In this document: piece by piece, positions 15,349-23,433 of the stretch
Layout: every line of letters begins with the position of its first letter
Position numbering within the stretch: position 1 is the first letter of the stretch
Origin: Pseudomonadota bacterium
GTDB taxonomy: Bacteria > Pseudomonadota > Gammaproteobacteria > Burkholderiales > Burkholderiaceae_D
Length of the DNA: 26,842 bases
Reading direction: 5' to 3'
NCBI GenBank assembly: GCA_023389425.1
Contig: JAEWEK010000158.1
Location: forward strand, 1 to 26,842
Notes under the pieces: generated by a model
What the model was told of the DNA's origin: nothing
Seen by the model: only the letters and a program-made list of their open reading frames with translations
Database searches by the model: none
Program-made: the position numbers and the translations under genes

Positions 15349-16542
15349 TCAGTCGGCTTGCTTGCGCAGGAACGCCGGGATGTCGTAGGTTTCCACGCCG
15401 TTGCGCTGCATCGCCTGCACCTGCTCCGATGCCTGCTCGCGGCGCCACACCGCCGGCTGCTTGACGCCGCCCATGGCCTCGGCGGCACCCATCGCCATGC
15501 CGTTGCTGTAGCCCGGAGCCGGGGTCGCCATCAGCGGCACGTTGTGGGTGCCGGTGCGCAGGACCGGGGTCTGCACCAGCTGGATGTTCTTCTTGCCCTT
15601 GCCCAGGCCGGTCGCCACCACGGTCACGCGCAGGTCGTCGCCCATCTTGTCGTCGTAGGCGATACCTTGTGCGATCGCGGCGTCCGGGGCGGCGAAGGCG
15701 CGCACCGCGGCCATCACTTCCTTGATCTCCTTGCCCTTCAGGCTGCGGCTTGCGGTCACGTTGACCAGCACGCCGCGCGCACCCGACAGGTCCACGCCGT
15801 CCAGCAGCGGCGAGGCGATCGCCTGCTCGGCGGCGATGCGCGCACGGTCCACGCCCGACGCGGTCGCGGTGCCCATCATGGCCTTGCCCTGCTCGCTCAT
15901 GATGGTCTTCACGTCGTTGAAGTCGACGTTGATGTGGCCCGGGACGTTGATGATCTCGGCGATACCGGCCACCGCGTTGTTCAGGACGTCGTCGGCATGC
16001 TGCATCCACTCCAGCATCGATTCGTCTTCATAGATCTCCTCGAGCTTTTCGTTGAGGATGATGATGAGCGAGTCGACGTGCTTGGACAGTTCTTCCAGGC
16101 CGGTCTCGGCGATGTCCATGCACTTGCCGCCTTCGTACGAGAAAGGCTTGGACACGACCGCCACGGTCAGCGCGCCCTGGGCCTTGGCCACTTCGGCCAC
16201 GACCGGAGCGGCGCCGGTGCCGGTGCCGCCGCCCATGCCGGCGGCGATGAACACCATGTGCGAGCCGCGCAGCGCATCCTCGATGCGGCTGCGGCTTTGC
16301 TCGGCCAGCTGGCGGCCGACGTCCGGACGCATGCCTGCGCCCAGGCCGGTCTCGCCGATCTGGATGATGTTGTGCGCGGTCGACACCGCAAGTGCTTGCG
16401 CGTCGGTGTTCGCGGCGATGAACTCCACGCCCGACACGCCCTTGTTAATCATGTGCTGAACCGCGTTACCACCAGCGCCGCCCACGCCAACGACCTTGAT
16501 GATGGTTCCCAGTGCTGCGTTATCGACCATGTCAAACTCCAT
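15349..16542 (-). CDS. ftsZ: cell division GTPase FtsZ
   Basis: FtsZ polymerises into the cytoplasmic division ring. The protein has 397 residues. The tubulin signature GGGTGTG is at 104-110, the nucleotide-binding start VVGVGGAGGNAVQHM at about 17-31, and the catalytic T7 loop NVDFND at 205-210 completes the site in the next subunit. A variable linker from about 317 leads to the intact C-terminal peptide YDIPAFLRKQAD, which binds FtsA and ZapD (encoded at 145-900). ATG 16542 has AGGAGC seven bases upstream; a second ATG four codons in (MVDNAALG) also has GGAG before it, so a shorter form is possible. Last gene of the dcw cluster, separated from ftsA by 154 bases that hold its own promoter, and followed by a strong terminator. 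Confidence 0.98.
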   Translation of the reverse strand: MEFDMVDNAALGTIIKVVGVGGAGGNAVQHMINKGVSGVEFIAANTDAQALAVSTAHNIIQIGETGLGAGMRPDVGRQLAEQSRSRIEDALRGSHMVFIAAGMGGGTGTGAAPVVAEVAKAQGALTVAVVSKPFSYEGGKCMDIAETGLEELSKHVDSLIIILNEKLEEIYEDESMLEWMQHADDVLNNAVAGIAEIINVPGHINVDFNDVKTIMSEQGKAMMGTATASGVDRARIAAEQAIASPLLDGVDLSGARGVLVNVTASRSLKGKEIKEVMAAVRAFAAPDAAIAQGIAYDDKMGDDLRVTVVATGLGKGKKNIQLVQTPVLRTGTHNVPLMATPAPGYSNGMAMGAAEAMGGVKQPAVWRREQASEQVQAMQRNGVETYDIPAFLRKQAD

Positions 16543-16627
16543 GTTTTGCTCCTGATATCAAGTGCCGTTTCCAATCGCCAGATCTCATAAGACCTCTATC
16601 AGGCCTGGAGATTGAAAACTGCGTGTT

Positions 16628-16656
16628 ATTTTAAAAAATCGTTTATTTCGTATTAA
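16628..16656 (-). promoter_or_regulatory. ftsZ-proximal promoter
   Basis: On the minus strand TTAATA (16651-16656) and TAAAAT (16628-16633) are exactly 17 bases apart, in a conspicuously AT-rich island within GC-rich DNA. The start would be near 16621, leaving a leader of about 79 bases. That leader contains an imperfect hairpin (CCAGGCCT paired with AGATCTGG, plus-strand 16578-16608) and the palindrome TGATATCA (16553-16560), which overlaps the ftsZ ribosome-binding site. Extra transcription of ftsZ relative to ftsA is the rule in other bacteria and fits this site. Confidence 0.55.
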
Positions 16657-16696
16657 TTAAAAACTGCGAAGCACCGCCAAAAAAACTTCACCGCAC

Positions 16697-17929
16697 TCAG
16701 AAATTCCCCAATACCCACTCCTTCACCCGCTGCCACACCGCATTGATCGAGCCATCCTGACGAGTCACGATGTGCCCGCGCAAATACTGCTTCTTCGCTT
16801 CCAGCAGCAGGCCGAGCACGGTCGCGTAACGCGGACTGCGCACGACGTCAGCCAGCTGGCCGCGGTAGTCCGGCGTACCGAGGCGCGCCGGCTTCAGGAA
16901 AATGTCTTCGGCCATTTCGATCATGCCCGGCATGATCGAGCTGCCGCCGGTGAGCACGATGCCCGAGGAGAGCACGCCCTCGTAGCCAGAATCGCGCACC
17001 ACCTGGTGCACCATCGCGAACAGCTCCTCGACGCGCGGCTCGATCACGGCGGCCAGCGCCTGGCGCGACAGGGCGCGCGGACCGCGGTCGCCGATGCCCG
17101 GCACTTCCAGCGTCTCGCCCGGGTCGGCCAGCACCTGCTTGGCCACCCCGTAGCGCACCTTGATTTCCTCCGCTTCCGCGGTCGGGGTGCGCAGCGCCAT
17201 CGCGATGTCGCTGGTGATCTGGTCGCCGGCGATCGGGATCACGGCGGTATGGCGGATCGCGCCGTCGGAGAACACGGCGATGTCGGTGGTGCCGCCGCCG
17301 ATGTCGATCAGGACCACGCCCAGTTCCTTCTCGTCGTGGGTCAGCACGGCGTCGGCCGAGGCCATCGGCTGCAGGATCAGGTCCGACACTTCCAGGCCGC
17401 AGCGGCGCACGCACTTGACGATGTTCTGCACCGCCGACACCGCGCCGGTCACGATGTGCACCCGCACTTCGAGGCGGATGCCGCTCATGCCGATCGGCTC
17501 GCGCACGTCTTCCTGGTTGTCGACGATGAACTCCTGCGGCACCGTGTGCAGCAGCTGCTGGTCGGTCGGGATGTTCACCGCCTTCGCGGTTTCGATGACG
17601 CGCGCGACGTCGGTCGCGGTCACTTCCTTGTCCTTGATCGCCACCATGCCGCTCGAGTTGAACGAGCGGATATGGCTGCCGGCGATGCCCGCGTACACGT
17701 TGCGGATCTTGCAGTCGGCCATGAGCTCGGCCTCTTCGAGCGCGCGCTGGATCGATTCGACGGTCGCCTCGATGTTGACGACAACGCCTTTCTTCAACCC
17801 CTTCGACTCGTGCTGCCCGAGTCCGATGACCTCGTGGCGCCCGTCGGGCATCACTTCAGCCACCACCGCCACCACCTTGGAGGTGCCGATGTCGAGGCCT
17901 ACGATCAGGTTTTTCGCGTCTTTTGTCAT
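16697..17929 (-). CDS. ftsA: cell division protein FtsA
   Basis: FtsA is the actin-like ATPase that tethers FtsZ filaments to the inner membrane and recruits later division proteins. The protein has 410 residues. The actin-fold phosphate loops are visible: NLIVGLDIGTSKVVAVVAEV (7-26) and DIGGGTTDIAVF (209-220). The adenosine motif LTGGSSIMPGM lies near the C-terminus. The last residues, AVWQRVKEWVLGNF, form the amphipathic membrane-targeting helix, so the protein is complete. ATG 17929 is the family start; the open frame continues upstream across ftsQ but only in shadow. It follows ftsQ after 14 bases with a modest AGG ribosome-binding site. The 154 bases after it contain the ftsZ promoter. 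Confidence 0.98.
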   Translation of the reverse strand: MTKDAKNLIVGLDIGTSKVVAVVAEVMPDGRHEVIGLGQHESKGLKKGVVVNIEATVESIQRALEEAELMADCKIRNVYAGIAGSHIRSFNSSGMVAIKDKEVTATDVARVIETAKAVNIPTDQQLLHTVPQEFIVDNQEDVREPIGMSGIRLEVRVHIVTGAVSAVQNIVKCVRRCGLEVSDLILQPMASADAVLTHDEKELGVVLIDIGGGTTDIAVFSDGAIRHTAVIPIAGDQITSDIAMALRTPTAEAEEIKVRYGVAKQVLADPGETLEVPGIGDRGPRALSRQALAAVIEPRVEELFAMVHQVVRDSGYEGVLSSGIVLTGGSSIMPGMIEMAEDIFLKPARLGTPDYRGQLADVVRSPRYATVLGLLLEAKKQYLRGHIVTRQDGSINAVWQRVKEWVLGNF

Positions 17930-17943
17930 TATTAGCCTGCGTT

Positions 17944-18765
17944 CTAGATATGCTTGGTTGTCTTGCTTGAATTGGTTTTCTTCTTCACCGGCTTCACCGG
18001 CTTGTTCGCATCGCTCGGCACCGACAGCGCGCTCGATGCGAGCGCGAGGCCGTTCGGATAGCGCATGTCGATCGTGTCGATATGCCCGTCCTGCAGCCGC
18101 GCCACCAGCTGCGGATAGATCCCGACCAGGCGGTCCACCCGCGTCTTCAGCGTGCTGCTGTCCTGCTCCCGCCCCAGCGCCACGCTCATGCCGTTGTCGA
18201 GCTTGACCGTCCATGCATAGCGGTCCGACAGGCTGAGCGATTCCGGCGCCAGCTTGATCGGCGCGAACCAGCCGCGCAGCTGCGCGAAGCGCGCCAGCAC
18301 GTCCTTCTCGCTGCCCGACGGTCCTTCGAACGCAGGCAGCGGATGGTCGTCGTCGGCCTCGGCCAGGTTGGCGGTGAAGACATCGCCCTTCACCGACAAC
18401 AGGCGCCCATCCTCGCCCCAGGTGCCGAGCGCTTCATGCTCCTCGACGTCGACGATCAATTCGTTCGGCCACTCGCGCCGCACCGAGGCCTTGCGCACCC
18501 ACGGCACCGCCTCGAACACGCCGCGCACCTGGTCCAGGTCGGCCGTGAAGAAGTTCCCCTTGACCTTCCCCACGATGCCGTTGCGGACCGTCAGCTCGTT
18601 CACGTGCTTCAGGCCGATGCCGTACATGCTCTCGACCTTCACCGTGCGCAGCGTAAACATCGGACGCTGCGACACCCACCACACCCCAGATGCGATACAG
18701 GCGAGCACCGTCAGGGCCATCAGGCCTCCGGCGGTCGCATTCAGGGTTCGGGTGTCTTGCCACAT
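17944..18765 (-). CDS. ftsQ: cell division protein FtsQ
   Basis: FtsQ is a bitopic inner-membrane divisome protein that links early and late division proteins through FtsB and FtsL. The protein has 273 residues. A short cytoplasmic N-terminus is followed by one transmembrane helix (about 15-32, LMALTVLACIASGVWWVS), a POTRA domain (about 37-106, starting FTLRTVKVESMYGIGLKHVN) and the FtsQ/DivIB beta domain (about 107-250). The final 20 residues are strongly basic (KPVKPVKKKTNSSKTTKHI) and would lie in the periplasm. ATG 18765 is preceded by AGGA elements in the short gap after ddl (18 bases). The sequence is divergent from E. coli, as usual for this protein; position and architecture carry the call. 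Confidence 0.95.
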   Translation of the reverse strand: MWQDTRTLNATAGGLMALTVLACIASGVWWVSQRPMFTLRTVKVESMYGIGLKHVNELTVRNGIVGKVKGNFFTADLDQVRGVFEAVPWVRKASVRREWPNELIVDVEEHEALGTWGEDGRLLSVKGDVFTANLAEADDDHPLPAFEGPSGSEKDVLARFAQLRGWFAPIKLAPESLSLSDRYAWTVKLDNGMSVALGREQDSSTLKTRVDRLVGIYPQLVARLQDGHIDTIDMRYPNGLALASSALSVPSDANKPVKPVKKKTNSSKTTKHI

Positions 18766-18783
18766 GATCCTGTCGTTTTCCTC

Positions 18784-19752
18784 TTACTTCGCCTGTTGGC
18801 CGATCTTCAGCCGCGCACCGCGCAGGATCTCGACGCACAGGTCGGCATATTCGAGCCCGATCGCGCGGCCCGCCATCGGCACCAGCGAGTGCCCGGTCAT
18901 GCCCGGCGAGGTGTTCGCCTCGAGCAGGAAGGGCTTGTTGTCCGATGCGCGCAGCAGCACGTCGATGCGCGCCCAGCCCTCGCAGCCCAGGGTGTTGAAC
19001 GCGTCCACCGCGATGCGCTGGATCTCGGCGGTGGTCGCGGCGTCCACGTCCGCCGGGCAGTAATACTTGGTGTCGTCGGTGAAGTACTTGTTCTGGTAGT
19101 CGTAATTGCCTTCCGGGGCCACGATCTCGACGATCGGCAGCGCGCGCGCGGTCTTGCCGCGGCCGAGGATGGTCACGGTCAGTTCGCGGCCGGCGACGAA
19201 TTCCTCGGCCAGCACTTCCTCGTCGAAGCCGGCGGCCAGCTCGTAGGCGGCCTTCAGTTCTTCCGTCTTGGCGACCTTGGTGATGCCGATGGTCGAGCCT
19301 TCGTGCGGCGGCTTGACGATCAGCGGCAGGCCGAGGCTCGTGGCCACCTTGTCGAGGTCGGTATCGGCCACCAGCACCGCGTAATTCGGGGTCGGCAGGC
19401 CGTGGTGCAGCCAGATCTTCTTGGTGGTGATCTTGTCCATCGCGACCGACGACGCCATCACGCCGCTGCCGGTGTAGGGAATGCCGAGCTGTTCGAGCAC
19501 GCCCTGCAGGCTGCCGTCCTCGCCGTAGCGGCCGTGCAGCGCGATGAACACGCGGTCGAATTTTTCGGCGGCCAGGTCGGCGATCGAACGCTCGGCCGGG
19601 TCGAAGCCGTGGGCGTCGATGCCCTTGCCTTGCAGCGCCTGCAGCACGCCGGTGCCGGACATGATCGATACCTCGCGCTCGGCGGAGCGGCCGCCGAACA
19701 GCACGCCGACCTTGCCGAAGGCCTTGGCATCAGTTGAAGAAAGTGCGCTCAC
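18784..19752 (-). CDS. ddl: D-alanine-D-alanine ligase
   Basis: Ddl joins two D-alanines using ATP, supplying the dipeptide that MurF adds. The 322-residue ATP-grasp protein shows VGVLFGGRSAEREVSIMSG near the N-terminus, HGRYGEDGSLQGVLE (the D-Ala site 1 region), the glycine-rich ATP loop PPHEGSTIG, and the metal-binding end FLLEANTSPGMTGHSLVP. It fits the DdlB type, the usual paralogue of the dcw cluster. The start is GTG at 19752, whose last bases overlap the murC TGA as GTGA, a four-base overlap. No ATG is available nearby in frame, and the residues just after the GTG are the expected short leader before GKVGVLFGG. Followed by ftsQ after 18 bases. Confidence 0.96.
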   Translation of the reverse strand: MSALSSTDAKAFGKVGVLFGGRSAEREVSIMSGTGVLQALQGKGIDAHGFDPAERSIADLAAEKFDRVFIALHGRYGEDGSLQGVLEQLGIPYTGSGVMASSVAMDKITTKKIWLHHGLPTPNYAVLVADTDLDKVATSLGLPLIVKPPHEGSTIGITKVAKTEELKAAYELAAGFDEEVLAEEFVAGRELTVTILGRGKTARALPIVEIVAPEGNYDYQNKYFTDDTKYYCPADVDAATTAEIQRIAVDAFNTLGCEGWARIDVLLRASDNKPFLLEANTSPGMTGHSLVPMAGRAIGLEYADLCVEILRGARLKIGQQAK

Positions 19753-21143
19753 GATGAAGCCTTTTGGGTTGTCAGTTGGTGGGGGACGCCGCTGATCGAG
19801 CCTGCGCCCATGGTGATGACGACGTCGCCATCGCGGGCCGCGTTGAGAATCGCGGCCGGCATGTCGGCAATCGCCTGCACGAAAATCGGTTCCACTTTGC
19901 CGGCGGCGCGCAGGGCGCGCGCCAGCGCACGGCCATCGGCAGCCACGATCGGCGCTTCGCCGGCGGCGTACACCTCGGCCAGCAGCAGCACGTCGGCGCT
20001 TCCCAGCACGCGCACGAAGTCCTCGAACAGGTCGCGGGTGCGGGTGAAGCGGTGCGGCTGGAAGGCCAGCACCAGGCGCCGGCCCGGATAGGCGGCGCGC
20101 GCGGCGGCCAGGGTCACCTCGGTCTCGACTGGATGATGGCCGAAATCGTCCACCAGCGCGAAGCTGCCGCCGCCCGGGATCCCGATTTCGCCGTAGCGGG
20201 TGAAGCGGCGGCCGACGCCGCGGAATTCGGCCAGGCCCTGCGCGGTCGAAGCGTCGTCCACGCCGATCTCGCGCGCGATCGCGATCGCCGAGCAGGCGTT
20301 CAGCACATTGTGCATGCCGGGCTGGTTGAGCACGAATCCGGTGTCCGGATAGCCGGCCTGGCGCACGGTGAAGCGCATCTGCAGGCCGTCGGCGCGGGCG
20401 TCGATGGCGCGCACCTCGGCTTCTTCCGAAAAGCCGTAGGTGGTCACCGGCTTGGTCACCTGCGGCAGGATCGCGCGCACATGCGGATCGTCGATGCACA
20501 GCATCGCGCGGCCGTAGAACGGCAGGCGGTGGGTGAAGTGCACGAAGGCCGCCTTGAGCTTTTCGAAATCGTGCTCGTAGGTGTCCATGTGGTCGGCGTC
20601 GATGTTGGTGATCACCTCGATCATCGGCGACAGGTTCAGGAAGGACGCATCCGATTCGTCGGCCTCGGCCACGATGTAGTCGCCGGTGCCCAGCTTGGCA
20701 TTGGCGCCCGCGCTGTTCAGGCGCCCGCCGATGACGAAGGTGGGGTCCAGCCCGCCCTGCGCCAGCACCGATGCCACCAGGCTGGTGGTGGTGGTCTTGC
20801 CGTGGGTGCCGGCGATGGCGATGCCGCGCTTCAGGCGCATCAGTTCGCCGAGCATGATCGCGCGCGGCACGACGGGCACCTTGGCGGCGCGCGCGGCCAC
20901 CACTTCCGGATTCGATTCGTTGACCGCGGTCGAGGTGACCACGGCGTCGGCGCCGGCGACGTTGGCGGCCGCGTGGCCGATCATCACCTGGGCACCCAGC
21001 TGCGCCAGGCGCTGGCTGGCGGCGTTGCTGGACAGGTCGGAGCCCGACACCTTGTAGCCGAGGTTGAGCAGCACCTCGGCAATGCCGCTCATGCCGCTGC
21101 CGCCGATGCCGACGAAGTGAATGTGTTTGATCTTGTGTTTCAT
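19749..21143 (-). CDS. murC: UDP-N-acetylmuramate-L-alanine ligase MurC
   Basis: MurC adds L-alanine to UDP-MurNAc, the first amino acid of the peptidoglycan stem peptide, in the cytoplasm. The protein has 464 residues. The N-terminal UDP-binding Rossmann motif is HFVGIGGSGMSGIAEVL (9-25). The ATP loop is GTHGKTTT (112-119). The Mur-ligase central motif EADESDASFLNLSP and the C-terminal DDFGHHPVE with FQPHRFTRT are all present. ATG 21143 overlaps the murG stop as ATGA, and its own stop overlaps the ddl GTG start, so it is translationally locked between both neighbours. Confidence 0.98.
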   Translation of the reverse strand: MKHKIKHIHFVGIGGSGMSGIAEVLLNLGYKVSGSDLSSNAASQRLAQLGAQVMIGHAAANVAGADAVVTSTAVNESNPEVVAARAAKVPVVPRAIMLGELMRLKRGIAIAGTHGKTTTTSLVASVLAQGGLDPTFVIGGRLNSAGANAKLGTGDYIVAEADESDASFLNLSPMIEVITNIDADHMDTYEHDFEKLKAAFVHFTHRLPFYGRAMLCIDDPHVRAILPQVTKPVTTYGFSEEAEVRAIDARADGLQMRFTVRQAGYPDTGFVLNQPGMHNVLNACSAIAIAREIGVDDASTAQGLAEFRGVGRRFTRYGEIGIPGGGSFALVDDFGHHPVETEVTLAAARAAYPGRRLVLAFQPHRFTRTRDLFEDFVRVLGSADVLLLAEVYAAGEAPIVAADGRALARALRAAGKVEPIFVQAIADMPAAILNAARDGDVVITMGAGSISGVPHQLTTQKASS

Positions 21144-22219
21144 GCGCGCTGCCCTGCAAGTTGTTCGAGTACGCCGGCGATGGCATCGTTGGCGTCGCGT
21201 CTGCCGACCGCCATGGCGGCTTCCGCCATGCGCAGGCAGTCCTCGCGCGAGGTCGCCTGCAGCAGGCCCGCCAGCCGCTGCGCGCTCAGTTCGCCCTGCG
21301 GCAGGTGCACCGCCGCCTTCTGCTGGTCCATCCAGGTCGCGTTGTCGCGCTGGTGGCTGGTGGTGCTGGCCACGAACGGCACCAGCACGCTGGCCACGCC
21401 GGCCGCGGTCAGTTCCGACACCGTGATCGCGCCGGCACGGCAGATCACCAGGTCGGCGTTGGCGTATTCGGCCGCCATGTCGTCGATGAAGTCGACCACG
21501 TTGGCCTGTACGCCGGCCTGCGCGTACGCGGCGCGCAGCGCGTCGATGTTCTTCTTGCCCGACTGGTGGGTGACCACCGGGCGCTCGCCGGCCGGGATTA
21601 GGGCCAGCGCCGCCGGCACCGCGTCGTTCAGCACCTTGGCGCCCAGGCTGCCGCCGACCACGAGGATATTGAGCGGGCCATGGCGGCTGGCGAAACGGCG
21701 CGCCGGCGCCGGCATCTCGAGGATCTCCTTGCGCACCGGGTTGCCGGTGACGACAGCCTTGCCGGCCGCCTTGCCGAAATCCGCCGGGAAGCCGAACAGC
21801 ACGCGCTGCGCGAGCGGCGTGAGCGTCTTGTTCGACAACAGCAGCGCGGCGTCGGCATTGACCAGCGCGAGCGGCACACCCTTCAGGCGCGCCATCATGC
21901 CGCCCGGGACGGTGACGTAGCCGCCCATGCCGAGCACCACGTCGGGCTTGCGCTTGCCGATGAAACCGAGCACGTGGCCGAAACTGGCCGCCATCTTGAA
22001 CGCGCCCGAGATGGTGTGGCCGATGCCCTTGCCGCGCATGCCGGCGAAATCGATGGTGTCCATCTCGATGCCGTGCCTGGGCACGATGTCGCGCTCCATG
22101 CCGTGCGCGGTGCCGAGCCAGCTCACTTCCCAGCCACGCGCGCGCATGGTCTGCGCGATCGCGATGCCGGGGAAAATGTGGCCGCCGGTGCCGGCCGCCA
22201 TGATCATCAGGCGCTTCAT
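21140..22219 (-). CDS. murG: MurG, lipid I N-acetylglucosaminyltransferase
   Basis: MurG is the membrane-associated GT-B glycosyltransferase that adds GlcNAc to lipid I to make lipid II on the cytoplasmic face. The protein has 359 residues. The first glycine loop is GTGGH (10-14) in MIMAAGTGGHIFPGIAIAQ. The membrane-contact region DTIDFAGMRGKGI, the second loop LGMGGYVTVPGG, the third loop VVGGSLGAKVLNDAVP and the UDP-GlcNAc signature ICRAGAITVSELTAAGVASV are intact. ATG 22219 overlaps the ftsW TGA as ATGA. Longer open frame upstream runs inside ftsW and is not used. Confidence 0.98.
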   Translation of the reverse strand: MKRLMIMAAGTGGHIFPGIAIAQTMRARGWEVSWLGTAHGMERDIVPRHGIEMDTIDFAGMRGKGIGHTISGAFKMAASFGHVLGFIGKRKPDVVLGMGGYVTVPGGMMARLKGVPLALVNADAALLLSNKTLTPLAQRVLFGFPADFGKAAGKAVVTGNPVRKEILEMPAPARRFASRHGPLNILVVGGSLGAKVLNDAVPAALALIPAGERPVVTHQSGKKNIDALRAAYAQAGVQANVVDFIDDMAAEYANADLVICRAGAITVSELTAAGVASVLVPFVASTTSHQRDNATWMDQQKAAVHLPQGELSAQRLAGLLQATSREDCLRMAEAAMAVGRRDANDAIAGVLEQLAGQRA

Positions 22220-23433
22220 TGACGGCCTCCCCGCATGCGGACGCGGTTCTCGTAATCGATGCGCAGCAGGATCGCGAGACCGACGCAGTTGAACAGCACG
22301 CCGGAGCCGCCGTAGCTCATCAGCGGCAGGGTCAGGCCCTTGGTCGGCAGCAGGCCGAGGTTCACGCCCATATTGATGAAGGTCTGCACGCCGATCCAGA
22401 TGCCGACGCCCTTCGCGGCCAGGCCGGCGAAGGTCTGGTCGAGGGCGATGGCCTGGCGGCCGATGTCGAAGGCACGCTTGACCAGGAAGTAGAACAGGCC
22501 GATCACCGCCAGCACGCCGATCAGGCCGAGCTCCTCGCCGATCACGGCCATGATGAAGTCGGTGTGCGCTTCCGGCAGGTAGTGCAGCTTCTCGACGCTG
22601 CCGCCAAGCCCGACGCCGAAGATCTCGCCGCGGCCGAAAGCGATCAGCGAGTGGGTCAGCTGGTAGGCCTTGTCCAGCGCGTTCCCTTCCTTCCACGGGT
22701 CGAGGTAGGCGAACATGCGGGCGCGGCGGAACGGCGACAGCGCGATGATCGAGGTGAACACCATCACCAGCACCGCGCCGATGCCGCTGAACCAGACCAT
22801 ATTGAAGCCGCCCAGGAACAGGATCCCCATCGAGATGCAGACGATCACGCCGAAGGCGCCGAGGTCCGGTTCCAGCAGCAGCAGCATGCCGACCACGCCC
22901 ATCGCCACCGCCATCGGCAGGAAGCCCTTGGACAGCTTGTGCATGTACTGCTGCTTGCGCACGGTGAAGTCGGCGGCGTATAGCACCGACACCACCTTCA
23001 TGATCTCGGACGGCTGCAGGTTGAAGACCTTGAGCGACAGCCAGCGGCGCGAGCCGTTGACCACGACGCCCACGCCCGGCACCAGCACGATCACCAGCAG
23101 CACCAGGGTCGCGACGAACATCAGCGGCGCCAGGCGCTGCCAGGTCGCGATCGGCACGCGGAAGGTGATCCAGGCAGCCACCAGCGAGATCGCGATGAAC
23201 ATCGCCTGGCGCAGCAGGAAGTAGTAGTTCTTGTTGCCGAGGTAGGAGAACTTGGGCGCGTCCGGCAGCGCGATCGAGGCCGAATACACCATTACCATCC
23301 CGAACAGCATCATCAGGACCGTCACCCAGACCAGCAGCTGGTCGTATTCCATCATCCTGGACGGACGGGCGCGCGCGGCGATCGCCGCATCGCTGGAGTC
23401 GCCGCCGAACAGGAAGGGGATCTGGAAGGCCAT
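22216..23433 (-). CDS. ftsW: FtsW, septal SEDS peptidoglycan glycosyltransferase
   Basis: FtsW polymerises lipid II at the division site together with FtsI. The 405-residue protein has a cytoplasmic N-terminus of about 35 residues and then about ten membrane helices. SEDS-family marks are NGSRRWLSLKVFNLQPSE, the LLEPDLGAFGV turn, the extracytoplasmic GVGLGGSVEKLHYLPEAHTD (with the conserved acidic loop) and the end GLTLPLMSYGGSGVLFNCVG. ATG 23433 shares one base with the murD stop (TGATG), and its own TGA overlaps the murG start. The partner transpeptidase gene ftsI is not in the window; it would lie beyond murF. Confidence 0.97.
   Translation of the reverse strand: MAFQIPFLFGGDSSDAAIAARARPSRMMEYDQLLVWVTVLMMLFGMVMVYSASIALPDAPKFSYLGNKNYYFLLRQAMFIAISLVAAWITFRVPIATWQRLAPLMFVATLVLLVIVLVPGVGVVVNGSRRWLSLKVFNLQPSEIMKVVSVLYAADFTVRKQQYMHKLSKGFLPMAVAMGVVGMLLLLEPDLGAFGVIVCISMGILFLGGFNMVWFSGIGAVLVMVFTSIIALSPFRRARMFAYLDPWKEGNALDKAYQLTHSLIAFGRGEIFGVGLGGSVEKLHYLPEAHTDFIMAVIGEELGLIGVLAVIGLFYFLVKRAFDIGRQAIALDQTFAGLAAKGVGIWIGVQTFINMGVNLGLLPTKGLTLPLMSYGGSGVLFNCVGLAILLRIDYENRVRMRGGRQ

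Noticed and set aside
19764..21920. 718-codon open frame opposite murC and murG
   Set aside because: Antisense shadow crossing the murC-murG overlap; the real genes carry full motif sets.
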